Assembly: GCF_008630535.1 (NCBI RefSeq)
Contig: NZ_VWPH01000018.1
Location: 1-64,000, forward strand
Origin: Saccharopolyspora hirsuta
GTDB lineage: Bacteria > Actinomycetota > Actinomycetes > Mycobacteriales > Pseudonocardiaceae
Length of the DNA stretch: 64,000 bases
Direction: 5' to 3'
Below, in pieces: positions 35,507 through 44,332 of this stretch. A model generated the notes under the pieces. That model was given only the letters and a program-made list of their open reading frames with translations, searched no databases and was not told where the DNA came from. Both the position numbers and the translations under genes were made by a program. Position 1 is the first letter of the stretch, and each line of letters starts with the position of its first letter.

Positions 35507-36020
35507 CGCGAACCTCCTTGCTACGCGCGCGCCTGCTGGGAACCGTGTTGCGGGCCGCCGGTTTCCCGGACCGGGCGGGCCGCTGCTGCCGCTGGGGGTG
35601 GCCGCGGTGGGCCTGCTGCTCCGGCGCCTTCCTCCGGTTGGCGGCCTTCTGCTTGGGGCGGGGTCGCTGCGCCCGGACCCTGATCCGGGCCGCGCTGGCC
35701 GCCCCGCCCCTGCCGGAGGTCTTCGCCCGGGGAGCGGTGAGCTCGCGCAGCCACATCACCATGACCGCGCCCAGCGGTCGTTCGTGCCCGATCTTGGCGC
35801 AGATGATCCGGGTGAGCACGACGGTGATGATCACCGCCCAGGCGGTGGAGAAGAAGCCGAAGCCGATGTTCATCCGGCGCTCCACCGCGAGCACGATCAG
35901 GAACACCACGATGCCCACGCCCCAGGCGACGTAGCGCGCCCGCCACGGGAAGGTCGCTTTCGGCGGCCCGAGCCAGACCGCGTCGACCCGGTAGATCTCG
36001 TCGTCGGTGCGTATTCGCAC
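35481..36020 (-). CDS. VirB3/PrgI/TcpE-like membrane protein
   Basis: 179 residues. Two hydrophobic helices (about 31-46 and 52-73) form a hairpin after a short N-terminus, followed by a highly basic tail (KQKAANRRKAPEQQAHRGH). The position immediately before VirB4 and the two-helix layout match VirB3/PrgI/TcpE proteins, which recruit VirB4 to the membrane. A GTG start lies 3 bp after the stop of the preceding gene. The basic tail overlaps the VirB4 start by 26 bp and is unusual in length. Confidence 0.65.
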   Translation of the reverse strand: MRIRTDDEIYRVDAVWLGPPKATFPWRARYVAWGVGIVVFLIVLAVERRMNIGFGFFSTAWAVIITVVLTRIICAKIGHERPLGAVMVMWLRELTAPRAKTSGRGGAASAARIRVRAQRPRPKQKAANRRKAPEQQAHRGHPQRQQRPARSGKPAARNTVPSRRARSKEVRGVRSPARP

Positions 36021-36023
36021 TGG

Positions 36024-36320
36024 TCAGCCCCCGGAGCTGAACAGGCCGGCGATGAACGTGCCGATGTTGACCCCGGCGTTGGTGGTGACCGCCAGGCCGA
36101 TGATCGCCAGCGCGACGATGACACCGCCGACGCGCCGCATCACGCCGGCGTTGTCGCCCTTGCCGCCGCCCAGCCACAGCAGCAGGATCGCGACGGTCAG
36201 CAGCAGCAGCGGGAGCAGGTTCTCGAGGATCCAGCCCTGAATCCCGCCGGTGCCCAGCTGTCCCGGTTGCTGCGCCAGTACGTCCAGTTGCGCCAGTGTG
36301 TCCAGCGACGTGGCGATCAT
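36024..36320 (-). CDS. VirB2/TrbC-like small membrane protein, first gene of the T4SS-like operon
   Basis: 98 residues. It has two hydrophobic helices at about 34-51 (ENLLPLLLLTVAILLLWLGG) and 60-82, joined by a short basic loop, as in VirB2/TrbC pilins. There is no clear signal-peptidase site. It precedes the VirB3-like gene by 3 bp and follows about 580 bp of non-coding sequence that should carry the operon promoter. The assignment rests on size, topology and position. Confidence 0.6.
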   Translation of the reverse strand: MIATSLDTLAQLDVLAQQPGQLGTGGIQGWILENLLPLLLLTVAILLLWLGGGKGDNAGVMRRVGGVIVALAIIGLAVTTNAGVNIGTFIAGLFSSGG

Positions 36321-36902
36321 CTCTTTACCCCTGAGTGCGCGGAGTGTCGTCGGGCCGGTACCTCAGCGCGCCGGGAGTGATCCGGCACGCAGGTACGAGT
36401 AGAACATGACATGGTCACCAGAAGTAGTGGTTGCGAGTTCGGGTGTGGCGGGGTACGGCACTGCCGACCGGTTGCCGTCACGCCGCGAATAGGCCGTTCG
36501 GGGTTGCCGCTTTCGGCGCACCACCGGGAAAAACGCGCTCACCAGGTCGGTTCCCGCCTGGAATCTCGTGGCTGTTCACCCGCTTGCGAACCCCTTCGTA
36601 ACGCACCGTGCACGACTCGGTCATCCAGTGGATTTCCGCACATCGCGTCATGATGCACCCGACCGGATCACGCGAATGTGAACTCGCGGAGCGGGATCGG
36701 GCTGAGGTGATCTAGACGCGCTGCCTCAGCGTAGCGGCCCGTGTACAGCGACCGACGGGCAGGGCCACCGCAGGAGCGAACCGGGAAGTGCACAGTGGAC
36801 GATCCACCTGCCGAAACCCGCTCCCGGAGGATCGAGCAGGAACGTTCGCGTCGTGGCGCCACCGGCAACGCAAACCAGCCGCTGGAACAACTCGGTACGG
36901 GG
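36321..36902. other. Non-coding gap between the T4SS-like operon and rnpB
   Basis: About 580 bp with no supportable reading frame, no tRNA-like fold and no repeats that I could find. It should hold the promoter of the leftward operon and the 3' end region of rnpB, but I could not pick a convincing -35/-10 pair. Confidence 0.5.
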
Positions 36903-37300
36903 CGGATGAGTCGGCCTGTAAGCCGGATTCTGTTCCGGGGGCCTCGCGGCCGTCCCTTCGGTGACCATCCATCTCGACCCGCCGTCGCCGACGGGCTCGT
37001 GCGGCCTACCCGCGGACTCGGGCGGGCCGCCCTCGATCGTCCGCGCAGACGCCTGGTCGGGCGTCCTCTTGGCCTTGCTCCGGGTGGGGTTTACCTAGCC
37101 ACCCCGGTCACCCGGGGTGCTGGTGGTCTCTTACACCACCGTTTCACCCTTACCCGGCGGTGTCCGCCGGGCGGTCTGCTCTCTGTGGCACTGTCCCGCG
37201 GGTCGCCCCGGGTTGCCGTTAGCAACCACCCTGCCCTGTGGAGTCCGGACTTTCCTCGACGGGATCGCTCCCGCCGCGGTCACCCAGCCGACTCATCCGC
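36903..37300 (-). ncRNA. rnpB: RNase P RNA, bacterial class A
   Basis: The minus strand begins CGGATGAGTCGGCTGGGTGA and ends GCTTACAGGCCGACTCATCC, which pair as the P1/P4-bearing ends of RNase P RNA. Diagnostic internal segments include the GAGGAAAGTCCGGACTCCAC core and AACCCGGGGCGACCC. The length of about 398 nt is normal for actinobacteria. It is the catalytic RNA that matures tRNA 5' ends. Upstream, TAGACT (37307-37312, minus strand) is a plausible -10. It separates the T4SS-like operon from the sugar operon. Confidence 0.95.
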
Positions 37301-37358
37301 CCGTCAAGTCTAGAACGCCGGGGGTGCGCGCCGGGGTCCGGCCCCGGCACGCACCTGG

Positions 37359-38330
37359 TCACAGCGCTGCCCGGCTCAGGCGTTCGCGGGCGGCCCGGTC
37401 GGCGCCGATGCGGTCCAGGCCGAGCAGCCCGGCGCCGATCACCGGGGGTGCTTCGACCAGGCGGACCTGCACCTCGGGGGCGACCTTCGCGCACCGGCGG
37501 CGGATGTCGGGCAGCAGCCGCCGACCGGCCCCGGCCAGCACGCCGCCGCCGAGCACGACGGTCGGCGCGTCGAGCAGGTCCAGGCGGCGCAGCGTCACCG
37601 AGGCCATCAGCCCGATCTCCTCGGCCTGCCGGTCGACGAGCTCGGTGGCGATCGCGTCCCCGGCCTCGGCGACCTCGAACAGCAGCGGGCACAGCTCGTG
37701 CAGGACCGCGTGGTCGAGCTCGCCGAAGTGCAGCGCCTCGACCACCTCGGCGGCGCTGCGCGTCCCGAAGTGGGCCACGACGGCGGGCAGCAGCTCGGTG
37801 GGCGCCCCGCGACCGTCCTCGGCCCGCACCGCCCACCAGAGGGCTTCCTGCCCGAGGAACGCCCCGCCGCCCCAGTCCCCGGAGATCCGGCCGATCGCCG
37901 GGAAGCGGGAGGTGCGGCCGTCGGCGGCGACGCCGACGCTGTTGATGCCCGCCCCGCACACCACCGCCACCCCGACCCCGTCGTCGGTCCCGGCGCGCAG
38001 CAGCGCGAAGGTGTCGTTGTCCACCGACAGGGTCTCCGACCAGCCGCGTTCGGCGATGGCCCGGTACAGCTCCTCCTCCTCGCGCGGCAGGTCCGCCCCG
38101 GCCAGGCAGGCCGCGGTGTGCCGGGCGAACGGCGGTCCGGCGGGCAGCCCGGCCCGGGCGGTGGCCTCGGCGGCGAGCGCGGCTAGGGCGTCCATGCAGC
38201 GCTCGACGCCGACGTGCTGCGGGGACGCTCCGGGGCCGCGCACCGAGGCCAGCACCGAGCCGTCGTCGGCGACGAGCAGGACGTCGGTCTTGCTGTTGCC
38301 GCCGTCGACGGCCAGCACCGCGGGCTTCAT
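37359..38330 (-). CDS. BadF/BadG-type sugar kinase (N-acetylglucosamine kinase-like)
   Basis: 323 residues. The ASKHA kinase fold has a phosphate-1 loop LAVDGGNSKTDVLL at the N-terminus, a VCGAGINSVG connect/phosphate-2 segment near 120, GDWGGGAFLG, and an adenosine loop PTVVLGGGVLAGAG near 265. Relatives include eukaryote-like N-acetylglucosamine kinase. With the GH4 glycosidase it would phosphorylate an imported sugar. The ATG overlaps the GH4 stop by 4 bp (ATGA), so it is the last gene of the sugar operon. Confidence 0.88.
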   Translation of the reverse strand: MKPAVLAVDGGNSKTDVLLVADDGSVLASVRGPGASPQHVGVERCMDALAALAAEATARAGLPAGPPFARHTAACLAGADLPREEEELYRAIAERGWSETLSVDNDTFALLRAGTDDGVGVAVVCGAGINSVGVAADGRTSRFPAIGRISGDWGGGAFLGQEALWWAVRAEDGRGAPTELLPAVVAHFGTRSAAEVVEALHFGELDHAVLHELCPLLFEVAEAGDAIATELVDRQAEEIGLMASVTLRRLDLLDAPTVVLGGGVLAGAGRRLLPDIRRRCAKVAPEVQVRLVEAPPVIGAGLLGLDRIGADRAARERLSRAAL

Positions 38331-39580
38331 CGGGCCCACGGCAGGTACTGGGCGTTGCGCCGCACGAGCTCGTCGGCCAGCTGGTCGGCGAGCGCGTGCT
38401 GGCCGACCAGCGGGTGCGCGAGCAGGGCGTCGGCGACGCGGTCCCGGCCGCCGCGCAGCGCCGCGTCCAGCGCCAGCTGCTCGTAACCGGCGACGTGGCC
38501 GATCAGCCCGGCCAGCGCGGGCTCCACCGGGCGCACCGGCAGCGGCCGGGCGCCGTCGGAGTCCACAGTGGAGTTCGTCTCGACCACCATGTCGTCCGGC
38601 AGGAACGGCAGCGCGCCGTCGTTGCGCACGTTGACGACGTGCTCCTCCGGTCCGCCGGAGGTCAGCGCGTGCACGAGCTGCACCGCGGCCTCCGAGTAGT
38701 ACGCGCCGCCGCGCTTGGACAGCTCCTCCGGCTTGGTCCTGAGCTCCGGGTCCGCGTAGCGCTTGAGCAGGTCCCGCTCCACGTCGGCGACCACGGTCGC
38801 CCGGGGCGGTGCGGTGCGCTGCTCGGCGACGACCTCGTCGTGCGCGTAGAAGTACTTCAGGTAGTACGACGGCACCGCCCCCAGCCGCCGGAACAGCTCC
38901 GGCGGCAGCCCGATGTGCTCGGACATCGCCCCGGCGTGCTCGCCGAGCAGGTCCGGCAGGACGTCGCGCCCGCCGACCTGCACCCCGCGCACCCAGGTGA
39001 GGTGGTTGAGCCCGGTGTGCTCCAGGCGCACCGAGTCCGGCGCGACGTCGAGCAGGTCCGCGATCCAGCGGCTGAAGGTGATCGCGACGTTGCACAGCCC
39101 CACCGCGCGGTGCCCCTCGGCGAGCAGTGCGCGGGTGACGATGCCGACCGGGTTGGTGAAGTTGACGATCCACGCCTGCGGCGCGACCGCCCGCACGTGC
39201 TCGGCGATGTCGAGCACCACCGGCACCGTGCGCAGCGCCTTGGCCAGGCCGCCCGCGCCGGTGGTCTCCTGGCCGACGCAGCCGCACTCCAGCGGGAACG
39301 TCTCGTCGCCGTACCGGGCCTGCTGGCCGCCGACGCGCAGCTGCAGCAGGACCGCCGCCGCCCCGGTGGCCGCCTCCACCACGTCGGGCGTGGTGCGCAG
39401 CCGCGCCGGGTGCCCGGCCTCGCGCAGCAACCGGCGGCAGAACTCGGCCACCACGTCCAGCCGCTCCGCGTCCGGGTCGACCAGCACGATCTCCTCGACC
39501 GCCGGTTCGCGGCGCCGGGCCAGGCCGTCGATCAGCTCGGGCGTGTAGGTGGAACCCCCGCCCACCACGGTCAGTTTCAT
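38327..39580 (-). CDS. 6-phospho-beta-glucosidase, GH4 family
   Basis: 417 residues. GH4 enzymes use NAD+ and a divalent metal. The Rossmann start is KLTVVGGGSTYTPELIDGL. The metal-binding Cys is in GLCNVAITFSRW near 177 and the His in HTGLNHLTWV near 205. NFTNPVGIVT and NSTVDSDGA are also typical. The substrate is probably a phosphorylated beta-glucoside or amino-sugar disaccharide; linkage to the kinase suggests intracellular phosphorylation. It starts 2 bp after the permease stop and is translationally coupled to the kinase. Confidence 0.92.
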   Translation of the reverse strand: MKLTVVGGGSTYTPELIDGLARRREPAVEEIVLVDPDAERLDVVAEFCRRLLREAGHPARLRTTPDVVEAATGAAAVLLQLRVGGQQARYGDETFPLECGCVGQETTGAGGLAKALRTVPVVLDIAEHVRAVAPQAWIVNFTNPVGIVTRALLAEGHRAVGLCNVAITFSRWIADLLDVAPDSVRLEHTGLNHLTWVRGVQVGGRDVLPDLLGEHAGAMSEHIGLPPELFRRLGAVPSYYLKYFYAHDEVVAEQRTAPPRATVVADVERDLLKRYADPELRTKPEELSKRGGAYYSEAAVQLVHALTSGGPEEHVVNVRNDGALPFLPDDMVVETNSTVDSDGARPLPVRPVEPALAGLIGHVAGYEQLALDAALRGGRDRVADALLAHPLVGQHALADQLADELVRRNAQYLPWAR

Positions 39581-39582
39581 GG

Positions 39583-40554
39583 TCACCCCTTGACTCCGGT
39601 GAAGGTGATGCCGCGGACGAAAGCGCGCTGGGCGAACAGGAAGAGCACGATGACCGGCAGCATGACCAGGACCGTGGCGGCCATCGTCAGGTTCCACTCC
39701 ACGCGGTGCATGCCGCGGAACGAGGCCAGCCCGATGGACAGCGTCCAGGACTGCTGGTTCTCCCCGGCGTAGAGCAGCGGGCCGAAGAAGTCGTTCCAGG
39801 TGTAGAGGAAGCAGAACATCGCCGCGGCGGCGATGCCCGGCCGGGCCATCGGCAGCACGATCCGCAGCATCGCGGTGAACTCCGAGCAGCCGTCCACCTT
39901 CGCCGCGTCCACGTAGGACCGCGGGATGGTCAGGAAGAACTGCCGCAGCAGGAAGATGCTGAAGGCGTCGCCGAACAGGTGCGGGATGATCAGCGGCCAC
40001 AGCGTGCCGGTCAGCTCGAAGCGGGTCCACAGGATGTACAGCGGCACCGCGGTGACCTGCGGCGGCAGCATCATCGCCGCGATCACCAGCACGAACGACA
40101 CGCCGCGGCCGCGCCAGCGCAGCTTGGCCAGCGCGTAGGCCACCGGGATGCTGGAGATCAGCATGAAGGCGGTGGCCAGCGTCGAGTACAGCAGGCTGTT
40201 GAGCAGGAAGCGCAGCATCGGCGCCTGGGTGAAGACCGCGGCGAAGTTCTCCCAGTGCCACTCCTGCGGCCAGAGGTTCGCGGTCAGCGCCTGCTGGTCG
40301 GACATCACCGCGGTGAGGAGGACGAACACCAGCGGCAGCAGGAACATCACCCCGAGGGCGAGCCCGAGGCTGTGCACCGCGATCCAGTGCAGGCGCTGAT
40401 TCCGCCGGTTTCGCGCAGTTCCGCCTCTCCGCGATTCACAGTGGTGGTTGCGTTTGAGGTCGATCTCGCGTTTCGCGGTTTCTCGTGGCCGGGTTGCGTC
40501 ACGTTCCCCTGAGGTGCGGTCGCGCGGGCCTGGGGTTGGCACACGGCTGTTCAT
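39583..40554 (-). CDS. Sugar ABC importer permease, MalG type
   Basis: 323 residues with six membrane helices from about residue 60 and the EAA loop YVDAAKVDGCSEFTAMLRIV near 225 that contacts the ATPase. It is unusual in having about 55 hydrophilic, arginine-rich residues before the first helix. That DNA (about 40400-40550) partly resembles the dispersed repeat unit found at 44333 and 60452, so the extension may come from repeat insertion. A start nearer the first helix is possible. The ATG overlaps the MalF-type stop by 4 bp. Confidence 0.88.
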   Translation of the reverse strand: MNSRVPTPGPRDRTSGERDATRPRETAKREIDLKRNHHCESRRGGTARNRRNQRLHWIAVHSLGLALGVMFLLPLVFVLLTAVMSDQQALTANLWPQEWHWENFAAVFTQAPMLRFLLNSLLYSTLATAFMLISSIPVAYALAKLRWRGRGVSFVLVIAAMMLPPQVTAVPLYILWTRFELTGTLWPLIIPHLFGDAFSIFLLRQFFLTIPRSYVDAAKVDGCSEFTAMLRIVLPMARPGIAAAAMFCFLYTWNDFFGPLLYAGENQQSWTLSIGLASFRGMHRVEWNLTMAATVLVMLPVIVLFLFAQRAFVRGITFTGVKG

Positions 40555-41531
40555 GCCACCTCCTCGGCGTTCGTGCCGCCGCGCATGCGGCGGATCAGCA
40601 GGGCGGTGAAACCGAGGGAGAACGCGAACAGCACGACGGCCATCGCCGCGGCGTAACCCATGTTGTAGTAGTGGAACCCCTGTTGGTAGAGCCAGGCCGG
40701 GAAGGTCAGCGTCGCGTTGTCCGGGAAGCCCAGGACCTTGCTGCTGCCCACCACCTCGGCCTGCCCGGAGGCCACCGCCCCGGCCACCACGGCCTGCGTG
40801 AAGTACTGCAGCGAGAAGATGATCGAGTTGACCACGCCGAACAGCAGCACCGGCGCGATCGACGGGATCGTGACGTGCCAGAAGCGGCCGATCGGACCGG
40901 CGCCGTCCAGCGCCGCCGCCTCGTGCAGCTCCTGGGGCACGTCGAGCAGCGCGGCCAGCATGATGATCATCAGCTCGCCGCTGCCCCACAGCGTCAGCAG
41001 GGTCAGCGCCGGTTTGGCCCACGCCGGGTCGTTGAACCACAGCGGACCGTCGATGCCCAGCAGGCCGAGCAGCCCGTTCACCGGCCCGGTCCCGGGGTTG
41101 AACAGGAAGGTGAACGCCAGCGTGGCCGCGACCGGCGGCGCCAGGGCGGGCAGGTAGCACAGCGTGCGGACCAGCCCCACCCCGCGGCGCAGCCGGGCGA
41201 TCACCGCGGCCACGCCGAGGGCGAACACCACGCGCAGCGCGGTGAGGACCAGCACCAGCCACAGCGTGTTCGCCGCCGCGATGCGCACCACCGGGTCGCC
41301 GAACAGCAGGTACGCGTAGTTGCGCAGGCCGACCCAGTCCGGCGGGCTGAGCAGGTCGTAGCTGGTGAGCGAGAAGTACCCGGTGGCCAGCAGCGGGTAC
41401 GCGAAGAACAGGCTGAACCCGATGATCCACGGCGACATGAAGGCCAGCACCTGCAGGCGCTTGCGGCGTGCCCTGCGGGTGCGGGCCGGGGCGGCGCGCC
41501 CCGGCTCCGTCCTCTCCAGCGTCGCGGTCAT
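40551..41531 (-). CDS. Sugar ABC importer permease, MalF type
   Basis: 326 residues with six membrane helices. The first follows a short Arg-rich start (KRLQVLAFMSPWIIGFSLFF), and the EAA loop HEAAALDGAGPIGRFWHVTI is near 210. The ATG at 41531 overlaps the binding-protein stop by 1 bp (TGATG); the longer upstream frame is in the binding-protein gene and is rejected. It would form the channel with the MalG-type protein. No ATPase gene is present; actinomycetes usually share one such as MsiK. Confidence 0.92.
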   Translation of the reverse strand: MTATLERTEPGRAAPARTRRARRKRLQVLAFMSPWIIGFSLFFAYPLLATGYFSLTSYDLLSPPDWVGLRNYAYLLFGDPVVRIAAANTLWLVLVLTALRVVFALGVAAVIARLRRGVGLVRTLCYLPALAPPVAATLAFTFLFNPGTGPVNGLLGLLGIDGPLWFNDPAWAKPALTLLTLWGSGELMIIMLAALLDVPQELHEAAALDGAGPIGRFWHVTIPSIAPVLLFGVVNSIIFSLQYFTQAVVAGAVASGQAEVVGSSKVLGFPDNATLTFPAWLYQQGFHYYNMGYAAAMAVVLFAFSLGFTALLIRRMRGGTNAEEVA

Positions 41532-42871
41532 CAGTTGCCGCCCAGCGCCTTGGCGGCGTCGATCTGGGCGTCCAGCTCGCGCAGCGCGGCACCGAGGTCG
41601 CCGACCTGGCCGCTCTGCCACTTCACCGAGAAGTCCTCAGTGGACTTCATGTAGGCAGCGCCGTTCGGGCTCGGCGGGCTGGGCACCAGCTGCGGGTTGT
41701 CGAACAGGTCGAGGAAGGTCTGGTACTGCTCGTTGCGCTCCACCCGCGGGTCGTGCAGGGCCTCCTTGGTGGTGGGCACGTTCTTCAGCCCGTTGGCCAG
41801 CTCGACCAGCGCGTTGGTGTCGGTGGTCAGGTAGCGGACCAGCTCCCAGGCCGCACCGGCGTTCTCCGCGCCGCGCGGGATGCCGATGATGGTGCCCGTG
41901 ACGAACCCGGTCCCGTAGAGCTCGGGCTCGGAGTCGGCGACCGGGAACGGCGCGGTGCCGTAGCGCAGCTCCGGCGCGTCGTCCTCGATGAAGCCGGTGC
42001 GGTACTCGCCGTCGATCATCATCGCGATCTTGCCGCGCTGGAAGGCGTTGTCGGCGGAGTACTGCTGGCCGAGCCCGGCGGTGAACTGCACCAGCTTGTC
42101 CCAGCCGTAGAAGTCGACGAGCTCCTTCTGCCAGCGGTACATCTCCTGCCAGGCGGGGTCCTTGCCCAGCACGGACCTGCCCTGCTCGTCCATCCACTCC
42201 GCGCCGAAGTGCGGCGCCCAGTTCCACGGGTGGTTGGCCTGCGAGCCGAGCACCGGCAGGAACCCGGCGACCTTGATCGAGCCGTCCGGGTTGAACTCGG
42301 TGAGGCGCTTGGCCATGTCGGTGAGCTCGGACATGGTCTTCGGCGGCGCGGTGATGCCCGCGCGGGCGAAGGCGTCGGCGTTGTAGTAGAGGCCGTAGAC
42401 GTCGGCCAGCAGCGGCATCGCGCAGCGCTTGCCCTCGAACTGCGTGTACTGCTGGGCGACGTCCACGATCTGGGTCATGTCGACCTGGTCGCGCTGCAGG
42501 TAGGGGCCGAGGTCCTGCCAGGCTCCGCTGGAGCAGAACTGGCCGAGGTTGATGGTCTCCGCCGAGATCGCCACGTCCGGCGGGTTGCCGCCGCGGATGG
42601 CCTGGGTGATCTTGTCGTCGTCCTGGTTGCCCTGGCTGTTGATGGTGATGTTGGGGTGCTGGGCGTGGAAGCCGTCGAGCACCCGGTTGAGCACGTCCAG
42701 CTCGCGGTCGGTGAACTGGCTGGACACCGTGATGGTGACCTGCTCGTCCGGGCCCGGCGCGGGCTGCGGACCGTCCGATGTGGACCCGGCGGTGCAGGAC
42801 GCCGCCACCAGCGCCGCGGTCGCGGTCGAGAGGGCTAACAGCCCGCGTCTGACTTGGAACCTCGATCTCAT
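41531..42871 (-). CDS. Sugar-binding lipoprotein of an ABC importer
   Basis: 446 residues. A signal peptide ends with a lipobox (VAASC) at about residue 26. The mature protein is an SBP_bac_1 two-lobe fold (ITVSSQFTDRELDVLNRVLD at the start, GLYYNADAFARAGI in the middle). An ATG follows GAGGAGG, a strong ribosome site. It captures a carbohydrate, probably a beta-linked disaccharide given the GH4 enzyme downstream. It is the first gene of the transport operon, 56 bp after the ROK gene. Confidence 0.93.
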   Translation of the reverse strand: MRSRFQVRRGLLALSTATAALVAASCTAGSTSDGPQPAPGPDEQVTITVSSQFTDRELDVLNRVLDGFHAQHPNITINSQGNQDDDKITQAIRGGNPPDVAISAETINLGQFCSSGAWQDLGPYLQRDQVDMTQIVDVAQQYTQFEGKRCAMPLLADVYGLYYNADAFARAGITAPPKTMSELTDMAKRLTEFNPDGSIKVAGFLPVLGSQANHPWNWAPHFGAEWMDEQGRSVLGKDPAWQEMYRWQKELVDFYGWDKLVQFTAGLGQQYSADNAFQRGKIAMMIDGEYRTGFIEDDAPELRYGTAPFPVADSEPELYGTGFVTGTIIGIPRGAENAGAAWELVRYLTTDTNALVELANGLKNVPTTKEALHDPRVERNEQYQTFLDLFDNPQLVPSPPSPNGAAYMKSTEDFSVKWQSGQVGDLGAALRELDAQIDAAKALGGN

Positions 42872-42927
42872 CGCGCCTCCTCCTCAGTGCCTTCCGGGAC
42901 AGGTCGGGCTCGCGAGCCGGGACCGGC

Positions 42928-44172
42928 TCACGGGCCCTCCTCGACTTGCTCGTCGTGCGGGACGGACCGGACCCCCACCGCGGTGACGGGCAGTCCGAAG
43001 ACCTGCTCCCGGGCCAACCCGAGAGCGACCTGCAGCGCACCGGCGCGCACCGCGTCGTCGGTGCACTGCGCGGGTTCGACCGGGGTCCGCGGCACCACCA
43101 GGCGGTGCAGCTCCGCGGTCACCAGGTCGGTGAGCTCCGGGCCGCCGACCTGCGCGATCTCGGCGGTCAGCAGCACCAGCTCGGGGTCGAGGACGCTGAC
43201 CACCCCGGCCACGCCGGTGGCGACCCGGCGCGCCAGGTCCGCCAGGAACGCCTGCCCGGCGGCGCCGCCGGTGCGCGCCGCCCGAACCGCGGCGACGGCG
43301 TTGCGGGCCCTGATGCCGTGCGCCCGGGCGAGCTTGTTGATCGAGCGGTAGCTGAGGAGCTGCCCGAGGCGCGCGCCGCTGCGGTCGACACCGGTGTCCC
43401 GGCGCGCCCGGTCGGGCACCCGGATCCAGTCGATCTCGCCCGCGCCACCGGTCGCCCCGCGGTGCAGCACGCGGTCGATCACCACCGCGGCGCCGAGCCC
43501 GTCTCCGAGCCAGACCAGCACGAAGTCGCGCACGTCCCGAGCGCGGCCGGTGGTCATCTCCACCAGGGCGACGAGGTTGACGTCGTTGTCCACGACGACG
43601 TCGGTGCCCAGCACCTCGCGCAACCTGCCGGGCACGTCGAAGCCCTCCCAGCCGGGCAGGTGCGGGGCGAACCCGAGGTGCCCGGTCGCCGGATCGACCC
43701 CGCCCTGAGCACCGACGACGACCTTGGCCAGCTGATCGGTCCGCAACCCGGCTCGCCCGGCGGCCTCGACCATCACCGCGGCGAACCCCTCGGGCGCATC
43801 GCCCCCGGACGGCAGAGCGCCGCGGTGCTCGACCCGCACCTCCCCGGTGATGTCGGCGATCACCACGTCGACCTCCCCGGGCACCAGGCTCACCCCGGCG
43901 ACGTGCGCGAGATCGCCGTTGACGGACCACATCTGCGCAGCGGGCCCGCGGTTCCCGCCGCGCAGCTCGCCCCGCCGCACCATCCCGGCCTTCTCCAACC
44001 TGGCGAGCAGCGAAACGGTCGCGGGCTTGGAAAGCCCGATGGCGGCCTCGAGCTCGGCCCGGGTGAGCGCGCCACGACCCAGCATCGCCTCGATCGCCGC
44101 CCGATCGTTGATCTCCCGCAGCAGCCGCGGACTCCCGTCCCGCGCCCCGCCCGACTCCCGAGCCACCAGCAC
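42928..44172 (-). CDS. ROK-family transcriptional regulator
   Basis: 414 residues. An N-terminal winged helix-turn-helix (LTRAELEAAIGLSKPATVSL, about 35-75) precedes a ROK sugar-kinase-like domain with VVDNDVNLVALVEM and VLVWLGDGLGAAVVID. The Cys-rich zinc motif found in most ROK proteins (CxCGxxGC) is absent after GAGEIDWIRV, and kinase activity is doubtful. It probably represses the downstream sugar operon and responds to the sugar or its phosphate (inference). GTG start; a near-consensus promoter lies 34-62 bp upstream. Confidence 0.9.
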   Translation of the reverse strand: MLVARESGGARDGSPRLLREINDRAAIEAMLGRGALTRAELEAAIGLSKPATVSLLARLEKAGMVRRGELRGGNRGPAAQMWSVNGDLAHVAGVSLVPGEVDVVIADITGEVRVEHRGALPSGGDAPEGFAAVMVEAAGRAGLRTDQLAKVVVGAQGGVDPATGHLGFAPHLPGWEGFDVPGRLREVLGTDVVVDNDVNLVALVEMTTGRARDVRDFVLVWLGDGLGAAVVIDRVLHRGATGGAGEIDWIRVPDRARRDTGVDRSGARLGQLLSYRSINKLARAHGIRARNAVAAVRAARTGGAAGQAFLADLARRVATGVAGVVSVLDPELVLLTAEIAQVGGPELTDLVTAELHRLVVPRTPVEPAQCTDDAVRAGALQVALGLAREQVFGLPVTAVGVRSVPHDEQVEEGP

Positions 44173-44205
44173 CCCTATCCGTTAACTTCCCATACGGTTT
44201 CAGGG

Positions 44206-44234
44206 ACGCTAGTAACCCACCTCACACATGTCAA
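44206..44234 (-). promoter_or_regulatory. Promoter of the ROK/sugar operon
   Basis: On the minus strand TTGACA (44229-44234), a 17-nt spacer and TAGCGT (44206-44211). The start of the ROK gene is about 34 bp downstream. CCGTTAACTTCCCATACGG (44179-44197) is a weak inverted repeat between promoter and start codon and a possible autoregulatory operator. Confidence 0.75.
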
Positions 44235-44332
44235 TGGTCTGCACCAGACCGGACGCCCGACCCCGGACGCGCAAGACCCCCTTGCGATGGCAGCAGAAAC
44301 CCTCGAAACCCGGCAGGTATCACCGCCTACGC

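Noticed and set aside
28481-36320. Integrative conjugative element
   Set aside because: No integrase, relaxase, coupling ATPase, replication gene or flanking direct repeats were found, and base composition matches the neighbours.
36321-36902. A small gene or tRNA between the secretion-like operon and rnpB
   Set aside because: Short frames there have no ribosome sites or family resemblance, and no tRNA acceptor/T-loop pattern was found.
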